From Streblospio benedicti (lineage: Eukaryota; Annelida; Polychaeta; Spionida; Spionidae): a stretch of DNA of 64,000 nt. Shown here one piece after another: positions 1 through 11,900 of this stretch. The translations under genes and the position numbers were made by a program. How positions within the stretch are numbered: position 1 is the stretch's first letter; each line of letters opens with the position of its first letter. The stretch covers positions 28,610,882-28,674,881 of the forward strand of contig CM032660.1 in assembly GCA_019095985.1 (NCBI GenBank), written 5' to 3'. A model generated the notes under the pieces. The model made no database searches. It saw only the letters and a program-made list of their open reading frames with translations, and was not told the origin of the DNA.

Positions 1-310
1 TTTATTTTTGAGGTCTCCAGAAGAGGGGGTTTCTCTGCAATTACTTACCGTCATCAAAGACATTTCTTGTTTTCCTCTTTCATTTTGAAATAATATACAC
101 GACGAGGTGCCAATTAAGCGAACTAACCAAGTTTATTTTATCTACCAATTACATAAGCAGCCCGTGTTTTGCTCGACGTACTAAAGAGTCTAGTCCTAAA
201 ATAATAGGGGTCGCCTGTTTTTGCTTGTAAACAATGTAATTACTACTCTGTTACTTGTACATTAAATATTGCAACATTTCTATATCAAGGTTAAAGGTGC
301 AACAATGTAT

Positions 311-617
311 CAAAAATCTGTTACAAATTACTAAAAAAAAACGACATAGATTTTCTGGTGTTGACATCGTCGTCGGCGATCGAGGTAGTCTAGTCTAGAT
401 CTACTATCAAATTTCAGTATCCATGGCCCATGCTCATAAGCAGTTGCCGACGGTGTCCAATACAACGTGAAAATCAATACTAGTAGGCCTAAAATTGTAG
501 TAGATCAACAATCTGTTATAAATCAATAAAAAGGCATAGATTTTCTGGTGTTGACATCGTCGTCAGCGAAGTATAGTCTAGATCTACCTTCAAATTTCAG
601 TATTCATGGCCCATCCT
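311..617. repeat. Direct repeat pair, about 110-125 bp units
   Basis: Two related units lie at about 311-434 and 507-615. Both contain a stretch around the words catagattttctggtgttga and catcgtcgtc, a tagtctagatctac segment and a tttcagtat..catggccca end. They differ by scattered substitutions and small indels. No coding potential is visible. The rest of 1-1000 shows no gene or recognised repeat. Confidence 0.6.
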
Positions 618-1009
618 AATAGTGAGTACTAGACCTACAGTTGAGTTCATTAAAGTTTGATGAATGAAAATTCAAATATAATGGTGGAATGGTGTAGACC
701 TATGTAGATCTAGATGGATAATTCTTTCATTACTCATAAGGATAGTTGTGAACTGTGCATCTGAACTGTGCATAGATCTAGATCTAATCACTGGTGATGG
801 ATGAATGGTATAGACATTGACATTGTCATTGATGGATTTATGTTGGCCGTTTGTGTCAATATAATAATAAGACAATATTGTGAACAGTAACGTGTCAGTA
901 ATGACAGTGTCTAGGCTAAAGTAGTATAAGATGCCAGAGTTTGTGATTTGTGTGTACACGCTTTGTTATTACCCTGTAAACATGCATGTATTGGCCCAAT
1001 ATTGATCCA

Positions 1010-1912
1010 TTACTGTTAGTTTAATCTGGCCAACTATGGCAACCAGTACTAGGCCATTTAAACTTTGCACACCGGCTGAGAATTGGGCCAGTAACGCAGG
1101 CTGAGTACCAGTCCAGCAATGGACCAGAACTGGGCCAGCACTGGGCCAGTAGGCCCTACGGTTCGGTTTTAAGTGGGCCAGTAATGGTACTGTAAAACTT
1201 CATTGTAAAAGTCCAGTAGAGGGCATTAATGGACCAGTATGGCATGATGATGCATTGTCTACGCTTTACGAAGTCTGCATTCATGGTTGACAAAATCTCT
1301 ACATTCATGGTTGACGGCAGCCATAGCCTATGGAGGGCACAATCCTACATTAGTATATTTCACATTTGCACACAATTTCATACATCATATGATATGATAT
1401 TTTATACTTACCTTACTATGCGTTATCATTCATCCATCTACCATCTCTGCCTATTAATAAGACACTTTTATACTACTCCCAAGATTCCATTTGAAAGATG
1501 TAGTTTGCAATTTGAAAGCATAAGCCACTTTCTAAATAGTCTTTTTTAATAATAGAACCTATCCCTCTTGCACTTGTTTTGTCAATAAATGGTGTTGTGA
1601 CTATCTATCATACACCATTATATAGACAAACATAAACAATGTTTACAATTTTTAAAATTTTAACACAATGGCCACACCTTTTTAGATTGCATTGTGATAC
1701 AGACTGTTAATGGGCCAATACTGGGCCAGTACTAGCATACTTCATATATATCGACAGCAGCCTTTCAAAGTTTTATAAAGGCATATGGTAAGTGGTCCAG
1801 TATAGGCCCAGTACATATAAAAATGTATGGTAATGTCTTCATTGTTCAGTATGTTAACAGTACTGGGCCAATACATGCCTGTTTACTGGGCCAATACCGG
1901 GACAGTACTATA

Positions 1913-1983
<71 letters not shown>

Positions 1984-2300
1984 CACACTTTCAAAAGTTC
2001 TATAAAAATATATATATATAGCTATTGGTTCTATAAGTATAGGGCCAGTACATACAATACTGTACGGTACTACCGTTATTGTGCTGTATGTTACCAGTAC
2101 TGGGCCAACACATGAATGTATACTGGGCCAATACCGGGCCAGTACTAGCATACTTCATTTATATCGTCACCCTTTCAAAGTTCTATAAAGGCATATTGCT
2201 ATTGGTCCAGTATAGGGCCAGAACATACAATACTGTACGGTACTGCCGTTATTGTGCGGTATGTTAACAGTACTCACTGGGCCAATACACTTATCATAGT
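1010..2300. repeat. Quasi-satellite of the word gggccagtactgg with nested (TA)n
   Basis: The block holds many degenerate, irregularly spaced copies of a word like gggccagtactgg. Its second half resolves into about three units of roughly 200-240 bp (from about 1730, 1909 and 2147). Each unit has a tactgggccaatac core, a ctttcaaagttctataaa segment and a gtccagtatagggccag segment. A pure TA dinucleotide tract of about 66 bp sits at 1917-1982. The array runs into the assembly gap, so its true length is unknown. Short open frames through it are products of the repeat. Confidence 0.7.
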
Positions 2301-2325
2301 CTATTGTCAGCAGTTGTCATATCAG

Positions 2326-2425
2326 NNNNNNNNNNNNNNNNNNNNNNNNNNNNNNNNNNNNNNNNNNNNNNNNNNNNNNNNNNNNNNNNNNNNNNNNNNN
2401 NNNNNNNNNNNNNNNNNNNNNNNNN
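2326..2425. other. Assembly gap (100 N)
   Basis: Exactly 100 N characters, the conventional length for a gap of unknown size. It directly follows the quasi-satellite, which probably caused the break. Confidence 0.99.
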
Positions 2426-2464
2426 GATTCGTAAAACTGGATTTAAATGGACTCAATATACAAT

Positions 2465-2620
2465 GGCAGATCCAGGTTTTTAGAAAATGGTGGAATTCGT
2501 TCAGGGATTTTATGGGTTTCATACGCACGATTGATGGGTGTGTAAAAAAAACCTATGAAAATCAAATCTTTCGGTGGGAAAGGGGGGGGGGGCGCAACAA
2601 TGCCCCCCCTTGAATCTGCC
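2465..2620. mobile_element. Short G-tract inverted-repeat element (MITE-like)
   Basis: The left end reads ggcagatccagg and the right end ttgaatctgcc, which form imperfect inverted ends. The interior has a ggtgggaaagggggggg stretch. A related left end (gcagatccaggttttt) begins at 13095, and a related interior lies inside the element at 4033-4376, so this is a dispersed family. No clear target duplication is visible and superfamily is not assigned. Confidence 0.5.
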
Positions 2621-2889
2621 TCGATATATACGTACTCTCAGAATGGTACTTCGCGACAGTTTTTCTGTAATGAATTATTCAATAAAATTGTCACTCAGGC
2701 ACAAGAAGAATTATTTTAGCTTTTATCCATGATGGGTTTGAAAGTAGCATATTCCTATACATTGTAGTTTGGATTCGAACTCGGTGCTTCATATCATAAT
2801 GCAACCAGGTAGATTTTTATCTGCTCTCTTGGACTTGCACATGTAGACTACATTGATTACTTCAACACGAGATTGGAAATACTTGGCAC

Positions 2890-3076
2890 CACGGGCACAT
2901 GCATCGTAGAGGGTAGAAGCGAGCTGAGACTAATGAGTGGCCATTCTTTCTTTTCCCGCTTCATTGTTTACATGAAGTATGCTTAGTGTACTTATAGTAT
3001 ACAATGAAGGTGAAAAGAAAAATGGCCATTCATTAGTCTCAGTTGGCTTTTACCCTCTATGATGCATGTGCCCGTG
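2890..3076. mobile_element. Foldback MITE, hAT-like, with 8-bp target duplication
   Basis: Almost the whole 187-bp element is one inverted repeat. The left arm (about 2890-2969) starts cacgggcacatgcatc and the right arm (about 2998-3076) ends gatgcatgtgcccgtg. The arms differ at only a few positions. It is flanked by the identical 8-mer cttggcac at 2882-2889 and 3077-3084. An 8-bp target duplication fits the hAT superfamily, but the ends are not the classic CAGNG type, so the family is inferred. It encodes nothing. Confidence 0.75.
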
Positions 3077-3962
3077 CTTGGCACTCTGCGAGAGGCTCAT
3101 TTTTTAAACGGTGGTTTTTCTATATATGACTTGAAAAAGTGGTCTTTCTGTATTGCCACTAAATGCTTCGAAGAAAAGCAAGATTAGAAATATATATATA
3201 AATTAAACATTCGTTATATTGCAAAATCTTACATCTAACAGAATAAGTTATCAAATACAATCATACAAAATATTATTCAGGCCAAATATATAATTTTTTA
3301 AAAGTCAACCACTCGTAGAGAGTGAACACGTGGACGACTGAGATATTCATGGACAGAATTACGGTAAAGCAGATCACCTAAAACAATGTTATATGGGTGT
3401 TTATCTGACCATCAATTGTTAATAATGAAAATTATGATACTATCTGTAAATGAAATATTCATATTCTATATTATTAACAAACGTATAATCAATACACTGA
3501 ATACAATTGCCGTCGATAATCATGTCTTTAAAGGAATGCAAATGGTAGTGATCGTGATTGACGATAAGGTGTTAATTACAGCTCTTTCCGCTGTGCTCTA
3601 CCAGTTGACTGTGATGATATGCTCAAGTTGGATGTAATAGATATTTATCACGCCTGGTCCCACACTCACACAGAATCTAATAGATAATCGTGATTTTGTT
3701 GTATAGACAAACGCGAGCTGTGACTGATTACTGATTAAAGGGTGAGGGGCTGACCCGGCTGAGCTTTTGGCAAGATTAAAGGATTACAAATTAAAGGACC
3801 TCTATAGCAATATGTTTTAGGAGGCTTCAGCTTTTGATGAAGTCCTTTTACGCCTAAGCACCGAATCACAACTCCACTCTAATGCGTATATGTCTGTTAT
3901 AATAATTTATTCCAGCTACAAAATGTGCCAGGGTTAAGGGTGCCCTTTGAGTGTTATATTCT

Positions 3963-4575
3963 GTCGGATCTGATGGTGGGTGTTGAGCAAACCTACCTCT
4001 CACAGGTTGCACACTGCTCCGTGGTACCTACACAGGGACGGATTCAGAAATTTGAGACCGGGGGGGGGGGCTAATTTTCAAATTTTGAGAGCAAGTGGGG
4101 GGGGGGGGCTAATTTTCAAATTTTGAGAGCGGGGGGGGCGGATTTGTGCGTGCGTGGGGGCAGATCGAGGTTTTTGGAAAAGGGACGTAAGGAAAACATA
4201 AGGAAAGGGGGGGGCGCTCACGGGATTTCATGAAAAACCCTATGAAAATGAAGTATTTTGGTGGGAAAAAGGGGGGGGGCTAAATTGTAGGAGCGGGGGG
4301 GCTTTAAGGCTAATATGGCAGGGGGGGGGGCTAGAGCCCCCCGAGCCCGCAAGCCCCCCCGCTGGGTCCGTCCCTGCTACACGTTAAAAGTGAACGCTAA
4401 TGTGAGTGATTAGCACGTCTGCGCAACGGTAGCGATGTGCTGTATGCTCCCCGGGGAGTTGAGAAAGACATAGCGTGACAAGGATGCTAATGGTCTGGTG
4501 TAAATATGTAAAGTCGCCAGAGCACGATAACAGTCATGGGTGAATTGCGAATTTAAACATTTACATTTATATCAA
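3963..4575 (+). repeat. SINE copy 1, interrupted by a younger element
   Basis: The segment shares ggtgggtgttgagcaaac, ttgcacactgctccgtgg and gtgagtgattagcac with the copies at 31262, 44803 and (minus strand) 60305. Its 3' part (about 4435-4575) matches 53724-53862. The tRNA-like head is missing here. The body is split at 4033-4376 by an inserted element, and the flanking ctaca duplication shows where. Confidence 0.65.
4033..4376. mobile_element. G-rich inverted-repeat element nested in the SINE
   Basis: The element begins cagggacgga and ends tccgtccctg, a perfect 10-bp inverted terminus. It is flanked on both sides by ctaca (4028-4032 and 4377-4381). The undisturbed SINE copies read cctacacgttaa at this point, confirming the insertion. 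The interior has several G runs and two tandem copies of a ctaattttcaaattttgaga unit. The ends resemble hAT elements, but a 5-bp duplication is shorter than the hAT norm of 8, so superfamily is left open. Confidence 0.7.
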
Positions 4576-5014
4576 ATGTCTCAACTCGCGTCAAAGGGCC
4601 CTACTTCGAGTCACAGCGGGGGTGGGGGTGGGGGGCACCTGTTAATCGGTCAATAAAGTCGATCAACATCAAATCATAAATTTACCTATACACACCCAAA
4701 AGAGCAAATAAAACCAGACTACACACATGCGCAGTACAATGACTACCACTCATCATTGCAAAACATGGTAACCTTGACCGTTTTGCTGAGCGTCGATTTT
4801 CCGGGCGAACACGTGCCACACGTGCAAGTTGCCCACGCGCAGTAACGTCTTCATCCCTGTGAGGTTGTGTCAATGAGGTGGCCGGCGTTTTGACCATCGT
4901 GGACCGGTTGTCAGTCGCTCTCAAGAGGTCTAAGTCACATGTTCTTGGCCCCAACCCAGTCCGAACGTGGCCAAAACACGTGACTTGTGCAACTACCTGT
5001 CTAACTCGCTAATA

Positions 5015-5194
5015 ATGGCGGTGACAGCAGCAAATATTACTTTACAAGAGTGGCGAGAGCTCGTTTGCAAAGATTGAAACTACTCTTATTAGTAAAGCAG
5101 CTTGATCGACGTACTATTTTGCCATAGAGGCAGGTGAATTGACAGTGGATTATCAAGGCGCAGTTGAGGATTATCTCAAGGGATTATATTCCAG
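5015..5194 (+). promoter_or_regulatory. Probable NR6A 5' non-coding exon with a 20-codon upstream ORF
   Basis: A good splice donor (CAG|GTAGGT, exon end 5194) is followed about 1.8 kb later by a good acceptor (tttgttttag, exon start 6981) just upstream of the NR6A start codon. A non-coding first exon ending at 5194 is therefore likely. It would contain ATGGCGG at 5015, matching the core of YY1 sites and opening a 20-codon frame that stops at 5077. The surrounding DNA is more GC-rich than the flanks. The transcription start and the link to NR6A are inferred. Confidence 0.35.
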
Positions 5195-6980
5195 GTAGGT
5201 GACATATATTTGGAGTATTTTGGTGTGTCCTCTGTAGCAGACGATATTTCGCATTTCAATAGCTTTCAATCTTAGTGTTGTGCAAATTAAAGGTATATCG
5301 GACAATACGATTGGGTTTACATATATATTATATATGACATATTATAGAGGTCGGGTAGAGTGGGGGTAGTGGGGTCATTTACTAGGAGATAGCACCAGAT
5401 ATCCAATTACAGTGCAACTTGTTGATATGGACACCTGTATATAGTGGATATGTGTGGTTCATTCGTTACTTATAATATGTAAAGGAACAAAATAAGGTAA
5501 TATATATGTTATAGATTGAACATTTCACATTGTGTATTATGGACACTTGTTTTATGAGGACAGTTCTAGCTTGTTCCAATGCTGTCCACTTAAAAAACAG
5601 CCTTACTGTATTTGTATCCAAGAAACTAGTGAACAAATTCGATTTACTGCATTGATGATCACGATCAGAGGTGATGATGGAACAAAGATGGTGAAATGAC
5701 GACATTGGCGAAGAATTAGAATGATCATTGCAATGATAATCAAATATATATGACAGAAATATCTATGCTTATACATATTGCGGTATGTATATGATTTTGT
5801 GCTGGTTTATTGTTTTATTGCTATTCTTTTAAATGTTAAAGTATGGTGTATGAATCAGTCCTGGCTTTAAACGTGTTTTAATGTAAAAGTAAAATTACTA
5901 TACTGTATATGCATTCATGTGGTTTTGAAATTGTTTGTGATTCTATTTTTGCAATGTGTATTATTGTAGCAATCCAATATCTCAAATCTTTAGGGATAAC
6001 AGTAAAATTTTATATATATCTAATTTTTGAGATACCTAGCTGATGTAAGTTCATGATGTTGAATGGAAATGAAATTAAGTTCAAGTTGAGAGAAAATTTG
6101 GGACCAGCAATATCGAGATAATGAGGTTCTACTGTAAATGATTTTGACCTTGGTTTGAATTTCTTTAAGAATTCAAATTCAATTTCGTTTTAGTGCCTTT
6201 TCTCTCATCAATCTTATTGGACCTATTCCTGCTACTAGTTTTCACCGTTATTTTCTTTTTCAAATCACTTTTTTCAAGAATGCTATTTCTGATATCACAA
6301 GGACAATACTTCCTTGCAATCAGGAATCCCAGCTTGCGTCAAGTATAAATTACACTTATCCCATGTGCATTGCAACGTGCACCAATGTTGAATTTTCTTT
6401 ATCTATACTATATCTTAATGTTGTGAGCAAACACTTCTTCCTTTATTGGAGATTTATTTGAATCTGATTGTCTAGTAAAAATGTGAACATGTATTATGTA
6501 TTACGTACATGTGCTTTATTTGGAACATTTCTTGGTTGCTACTTGCTTGCAAGTGCCAAATTTCACTATTCAAAAAACGAGTCTGAGACAGAACTTTTGT
6601 AGACAAAAATTGTTAAACTGGTCTGTGAATATTTATGTAGATTGTGTCTGTTTATAGGGTTGCACCGTTTGACCTGGCACACACCCAGTTGCTAAATTGT
6701 TTCTTGAAGTTGCCTGGATGTCATATGCATAACATACATGTATGTTCACTCAATTCCACTCAATGACAACATATGAATTGATTGAACATTGTATTCACTG
6801 TGAACAGACTGATCACTTTATTAGTCTCAAAACTGGGAATTGAATTAGGACTGTCTCATCTCTTAGTTTTTAAAATAACAAAAGGATATTTTTTGCCAGT
6901 GCCTGCTACTCGATTCCCTTGTGGTCCATGAGCAAATTTTGATGATTATCACATTCTGATTACACTGTCTTTTGTTTTAG

Positions 6981-8927
6981 GTTGTAGCAGTCTGCATAGT
7001 TGAAATACATTGAAAAGAGTGATGGGGTGAAGAAATAGATAAATGCATTCTTCCCACATTGCATGCATTGATGTTTATCAGCACACAGTCGCGATTCGTT
7101 AACAGCCAATGACCAATTAGGAGGCTTGCTGATCTATCAGTGAAATGTCAACTTCAAATCAAAGCTCCAAAATGGAGCAGCAAAAGCAACATCAGCATCA
7201 ACAGCAGAATCAGAACAAACGAAAGTTCCCGTCGGATGCTTCTGCCAGTGATGACTCCATGGCAACACCAGCAGAAATGAAACAGCTGATGCTGGACAGT
7301 GTGCAGTCCAATGTAAGTTTCCGCGACATTAAGATGAAGCGACGAAAGCTGCCAGCAGCCATGTACACAAGTGATGGTGAAAGCGTGTGTTCCAGCAGCG
7401 AGGGCTCCTTCGCGGGGTCTTCAGCTTCCAGCTCCTCCGACTCACCTTCTGCTCTCCTCCCAACATCACGGAGTGGGACAACAGACTCCAGGGGGTCCAT
7501 GGCAGAGGGGTCGGTGAGTAGCTGTAGTCCCGGTGTGCAGAACAGTTCTGAGGATGATGGAAGTCCGAAGGGTTCGAATGAGGGTGACTGTGGTGGTGGA
7601 GGAGGCAGTGGGTATGAAGGGAGAAGTGAAAATGATGAACAGGGGGACATGGAAAGTAGAGTGGATTCTAGTCAGGAGCGAATGTTGAACAGCATTGATC
7701 ACAGGAGATCAGAAGAACAACAGAATTTGAATTACCAGAGGCCGTTAAAAGTGTGTACATCTGAGTATGGAGAATCATGGGACTATGTGACAAACAGGGA
7801 CAGTGCTGCAAATCGAGCCCGTGAGATGATGACACATGCACAGTATTCACCACGCCAGCATCCGTACCTATTATATAGCAGCTATCAGCATTCACCACTC
7901 ATACCCAATCACACCCAAAGTGCTTATAACATGGTATATAATGAGAGACAGCCAAGTTATAGTATTCCGTCCAATACCTATAATATTACTACAACATCTA
8001 CAGAGGTGTATAATAACTATCGATATGCACAAACCAGTGATAGTGAGCAATGTGCTGGTCTGGACTATAGTGCAAAAACATTGACAGCACAAGCAAATCT
8101 GCAAAAAATATCTCCTTATTCACTGTCTCATTCATATCCATCTCCCACAACAGTAGGCTATAACAGGAGTAGCCAGTTTCAGCCATATTGGCCACCTGGA
8201 TACCAACCTGACTATTCACCCAGATCAAATGGGGTGAACAAAGCTCTCCGTTCTCCCAGAAGTGAAACTTCTGGCAGCGACAAATGTAACAGTGACACAA
8301 GTTATAGTAATTGCACGAAAGAGAGCTATTCTTATCCTGAAACAGGACGTTCTATTGAACAAGGACTAACTCCCACAAGTATAAAAGTAAATACATCGAA
8401 CAATGACAGCTTATTAATGTACAGCAATAAGAATCATCAGGAGCATTACAATGCTGTGGTTACTAGAAAAGACTCCAATTTCATCACCGCCCTGAGACCT
8501 CAATCTCCCTGTCGCACCAACTCTCGTGTCGTCGGAGATAGTGGTCACGTGACCAATGACAATTACTCTACTGACAAACATGAGCATACAACAACACAAA
8601 GGCCGCAATCTGTGGACTCTTCTAGTGCGCAGCAGAGTCGCATGTCCGCACCATTGTCAACCGTTGTCACGACTACTAAAGCTCAGATGACGTCCACAGC
8701 TGCAGCAAACACAGCAGCCCCAAGTAATGATGATAACAACAGTGACATGGTCACTTCTGCTGTCACTGCTCCGTCCAGCTGTGGTGGCAATGAGCAAACT
8801 GGGCCTTCAAAGCAGGGCCTGAAGCTGGCGTATGTCCAGATCACACCGTCCGTACTGGCTCCCGTGTGGCTGCCCGAGGAGGCCAAGACCATGGGGAGCC
8901 CAACCATGTCACAAATGCCAGCCCTAG
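6981..8927 (+). CDS. NR6A: NR6A exon with the start codon and the large N-terminal (A/B) region
   Basis: The acceptor at 6980 and donor CTAG|GTAAGC at 8928 frame this exon; coding starts at 7145. The 594 residues are rich in Ser, Gln, Thr, Tyr and Asn, with a Gln/His run near the start, a basic patch (IKMKRRKLP, about residues 63-71) that could be a nuclear signal, Ser-rich blocks and a Gly-rich run. Such disordered N-termini are usual for HR4-type receptors. The exon is more GC-rich than the surrounding introns. Open frames on the other strand here follow from its composition and are not genes. Confidence 0.85.
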
Positions 8928-11900
8928 GTAAGCAGAGAACATGTACACTCACACAAAGCCAGTCAGGTGCACTCTAATAATCATAATTGGTCAGGTATTC
9001 AATCATTAATAGTACCAGTTTGACATATACATAATGCTCAATCCTTGGCCAGTTTAATGCCTGTCGGTGCGGAGAGGGGGAGGGGGGGGGGGGAGATGGC
9101 AGATGAGCTAATTTTCCTGCAGTGCATGACAATTAAAAGATCAGATCCCTACATGGTAGTAGCAACAAGCAACAGTAGGAAGGGTATAGTAGTCAGGAAG
9201 CTTTTATGAATTATGATAAAACTAATAGTAAACGGTGTGTGACAATAGCTCTGAGGTGAGTTTAGGGCTGGAAGAATTACCATACTCTATCATACATTGC
9301 ATGCCAATGAAAAGAACTTGATTTCTATATGGTAAAACGTATTGAATCACTGTCCTGTTAGGAGGAGTAGGAGATATTAGCATGAATGAAGACAGGCTTT
9401 TCTGGTAATAGTGAACCTTTACATGACAAAACATTTAATTTGCTAAGATATGGTGAGTCCAATACACTCACATCTCAGATATACATAACAATAGTACAAT
9501 TATTCGTAAAATCAGACACACATTTTCAAGAGAACCATCATACTAGGAGAATCAAATCACAAAGATGCTTCCACAATAAGTTTCATCTTGGTCATTTCCA
9601 TTAGATGATTACATTATCAAAATATACTCCCACTATTTGAGTTATCAAAATCATTCTCTGAATATCATTTCCTGTTGTTAAACAAAAAAATAACATGATA
9701 ATGAAGGTTTTCAGTGAATCATCTCTAAAAAAACTTAAATAAGGTTTTAGTAAAAGTTGATTCATGGGGAATCATGATGCACAGGAATAGTGCTCAGGCC
9801 ATATTGTCACCAGCTGCTCTGGTGAAGGCTGTCACGTGCACAGCCGGGTGACTAGCGTAATCATGGTAATGGTATTGCCTGTGTCAATGACATTGTATGC
9901 AATGAAGCTCAGACTTGTTAATGAATCAAAGTTATTGATATGACACTTAATTTTACTTTCTCATGTTTTACTTTCTTTATGTTCCAATACTATAACTATC
10001 GTAGTTTTGCTCAAAGTTAGGGTTAACAAAAACGCAGAATATGTCTTATCTGGAATATCTGGACTTCAATGTGAAAAATTCAGTCACTCAATTACGCACA
10101 CGTCTAACATCAATTATTTGAAGTTTAGTTGTAATAGTTTTTTCCCAATTTGGTTCATTTATCCATTTCTAGAAAGTTAAAAAAAGTCGTAATTATTTAT
10201 ACTCTTAATTTAATTCTGAGAAATGCAGCATCATAAGAAAAATGGTTTCAATGTGATGATGTCCAGGGATAATGTGTCACATGCTTTGGTGGAGGTTTTT
10301 AATAAAGGCAATAAAATTGAAAATCTACAAAAAAGTAGTAAATTAATGTCACTGCTTACAAAATTGTAAATGTTAAAACGAGCACTCATTATTGTCTAGT
10401 CTACGATGTAGTCCTTAGAAAATATCAACTCTGCTAATTAGCAAATAATTGTTTACTTTCACCAAGGAAGGAAATGGCAAATCAAAAATATATTAAAACA
10501 ATTTTCTAAGTTTGGTCAAATATATGTCCAATCTGTAATAAGAACAAAAGTGTCAGAAGTTAAGAATCTTATAAGACATGATATCACATGTTCTCATCCT
10601 TCAGATGCATGTGCTCATTAGCCAATTGTGTAGTATCTTCATTTATTTCATGTTAGTGCGACAGTTCATTGAGAGCAGATTTAATGAGACTAATTAAGGA
10701 AATGTCCTTATTTTTCTTATTATGCTAATACTTGTCATGGGCATTATTGTGTTTTGAAGGCATGTATGTAACGTGACACTATCTTATTGGGTACATGGTG
10801 TGTTGCAGGCACACAACTTGTACCCATGGTGGGTAAGGTGAAGACTGAGGGTGGCCGGGAGAAAGTGATCACTTTCCCCACCCTGGGGGCTCCGCCATCC
10901 TCTTCCGGTAGCCCCATCCAAATCAGCATAGATGAGGTTCTTCCACCCCCAACCAACAAGCACCACCACCAGAAAAATGTGAGAAGAGTTTGTTTGTTAT
11001 TCAATGGTTTAATATCAGTGGAATATGTGGGAAGAGAGAGAGAAGGAGCAGCATAAACTTCTATTTTAGCCGGCTGTGCACTATCTTTGATCATTCGTGA
11101 AATGTTCAAATATGTTTTAATTGTCCTGAGTGAATTGCTCTGATTTTGTTTTAGGGTGGAAACATATTGAAGTTGATTTATTGAAAGTTCATGGGAAAAT
11201 ATCTTCTCTGGGAGAAATTTTTGTCGTTTACATTTTGACATATAAGATGGCAATACAAAACAAATGATGTGTGTAAGACAAGTGTTCTATTCCTTATTAT
11301 TTGTACTTCAGTGTGGGATATCACCAGGCAGCAAGCCAGGAGGGGACTCGGCAGACTTGACCTATCCCGTGGTGCACCTCCATGAGAGAGTGCCACCGCC
11401 CTGGATGCCTGAGTTGTGGGAACAGAGGAAGATCAAGAAGGAGGAAGGCAATGGGGACTCTGCTGTCTCGGCACCACCCGGCCATACCATCAACTGGCAG
11501 CAGCTTGTCCAGCTCAAGGTGAGAACATCACTGTTTGTTTGTTTGTTTTTGTTTTGTTTTGTTTGTTGTGAAGCTGCCTGAAGGGACAGATCAAGGATCT
11601 TTGAAAGGGGTTGCAGAGAGTGATTGGGTGATTGAGAGATTTATGTAACATACATGTTTTTTTCGGATTGGATTGTTGTTGTTTTCGTTGTAATTGATGA
11701 TGTCATTTCTAACTACATAATATATAGACCCTACGTCTTATTACTTAACAAAAAGCTGAGGACTGCCATTCTTGTGAACACACACATTTACCCCCAAAAA
11801 AAAAAAAAAAAAATGGCTGTACATAGAAAAAGATAAAAATAGAAATGAAAATGCATATCCAGGTTTAGAGTAAGTGAGGCAATAACAATGTCAGTTGTTA

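Noticed and set aside
1823-2267. Several Tyr-Ile repeat frames on both strands
   Set aside because: They are translations of the TA tract and the quasi-satellite.
2763-2812. A tRNA-like B box (minus strand gagttcgaatcc)
   Set aside because: An isolated match with no cloverleaf and no SINE body.
6105-6133. A second pogo-like terminus (gaggttctactgta) in the NR6A 5' intron
   Set aside because: No matching left end within 300 bp, so an element cannot be delimited.
7210-7650. A 146-codon minus-strand frame inside NR6A exon 1
   Set aside because: It is the reverse shadow of the Ser/Gly-rich coding exon, with no domain or splice sites of its own.
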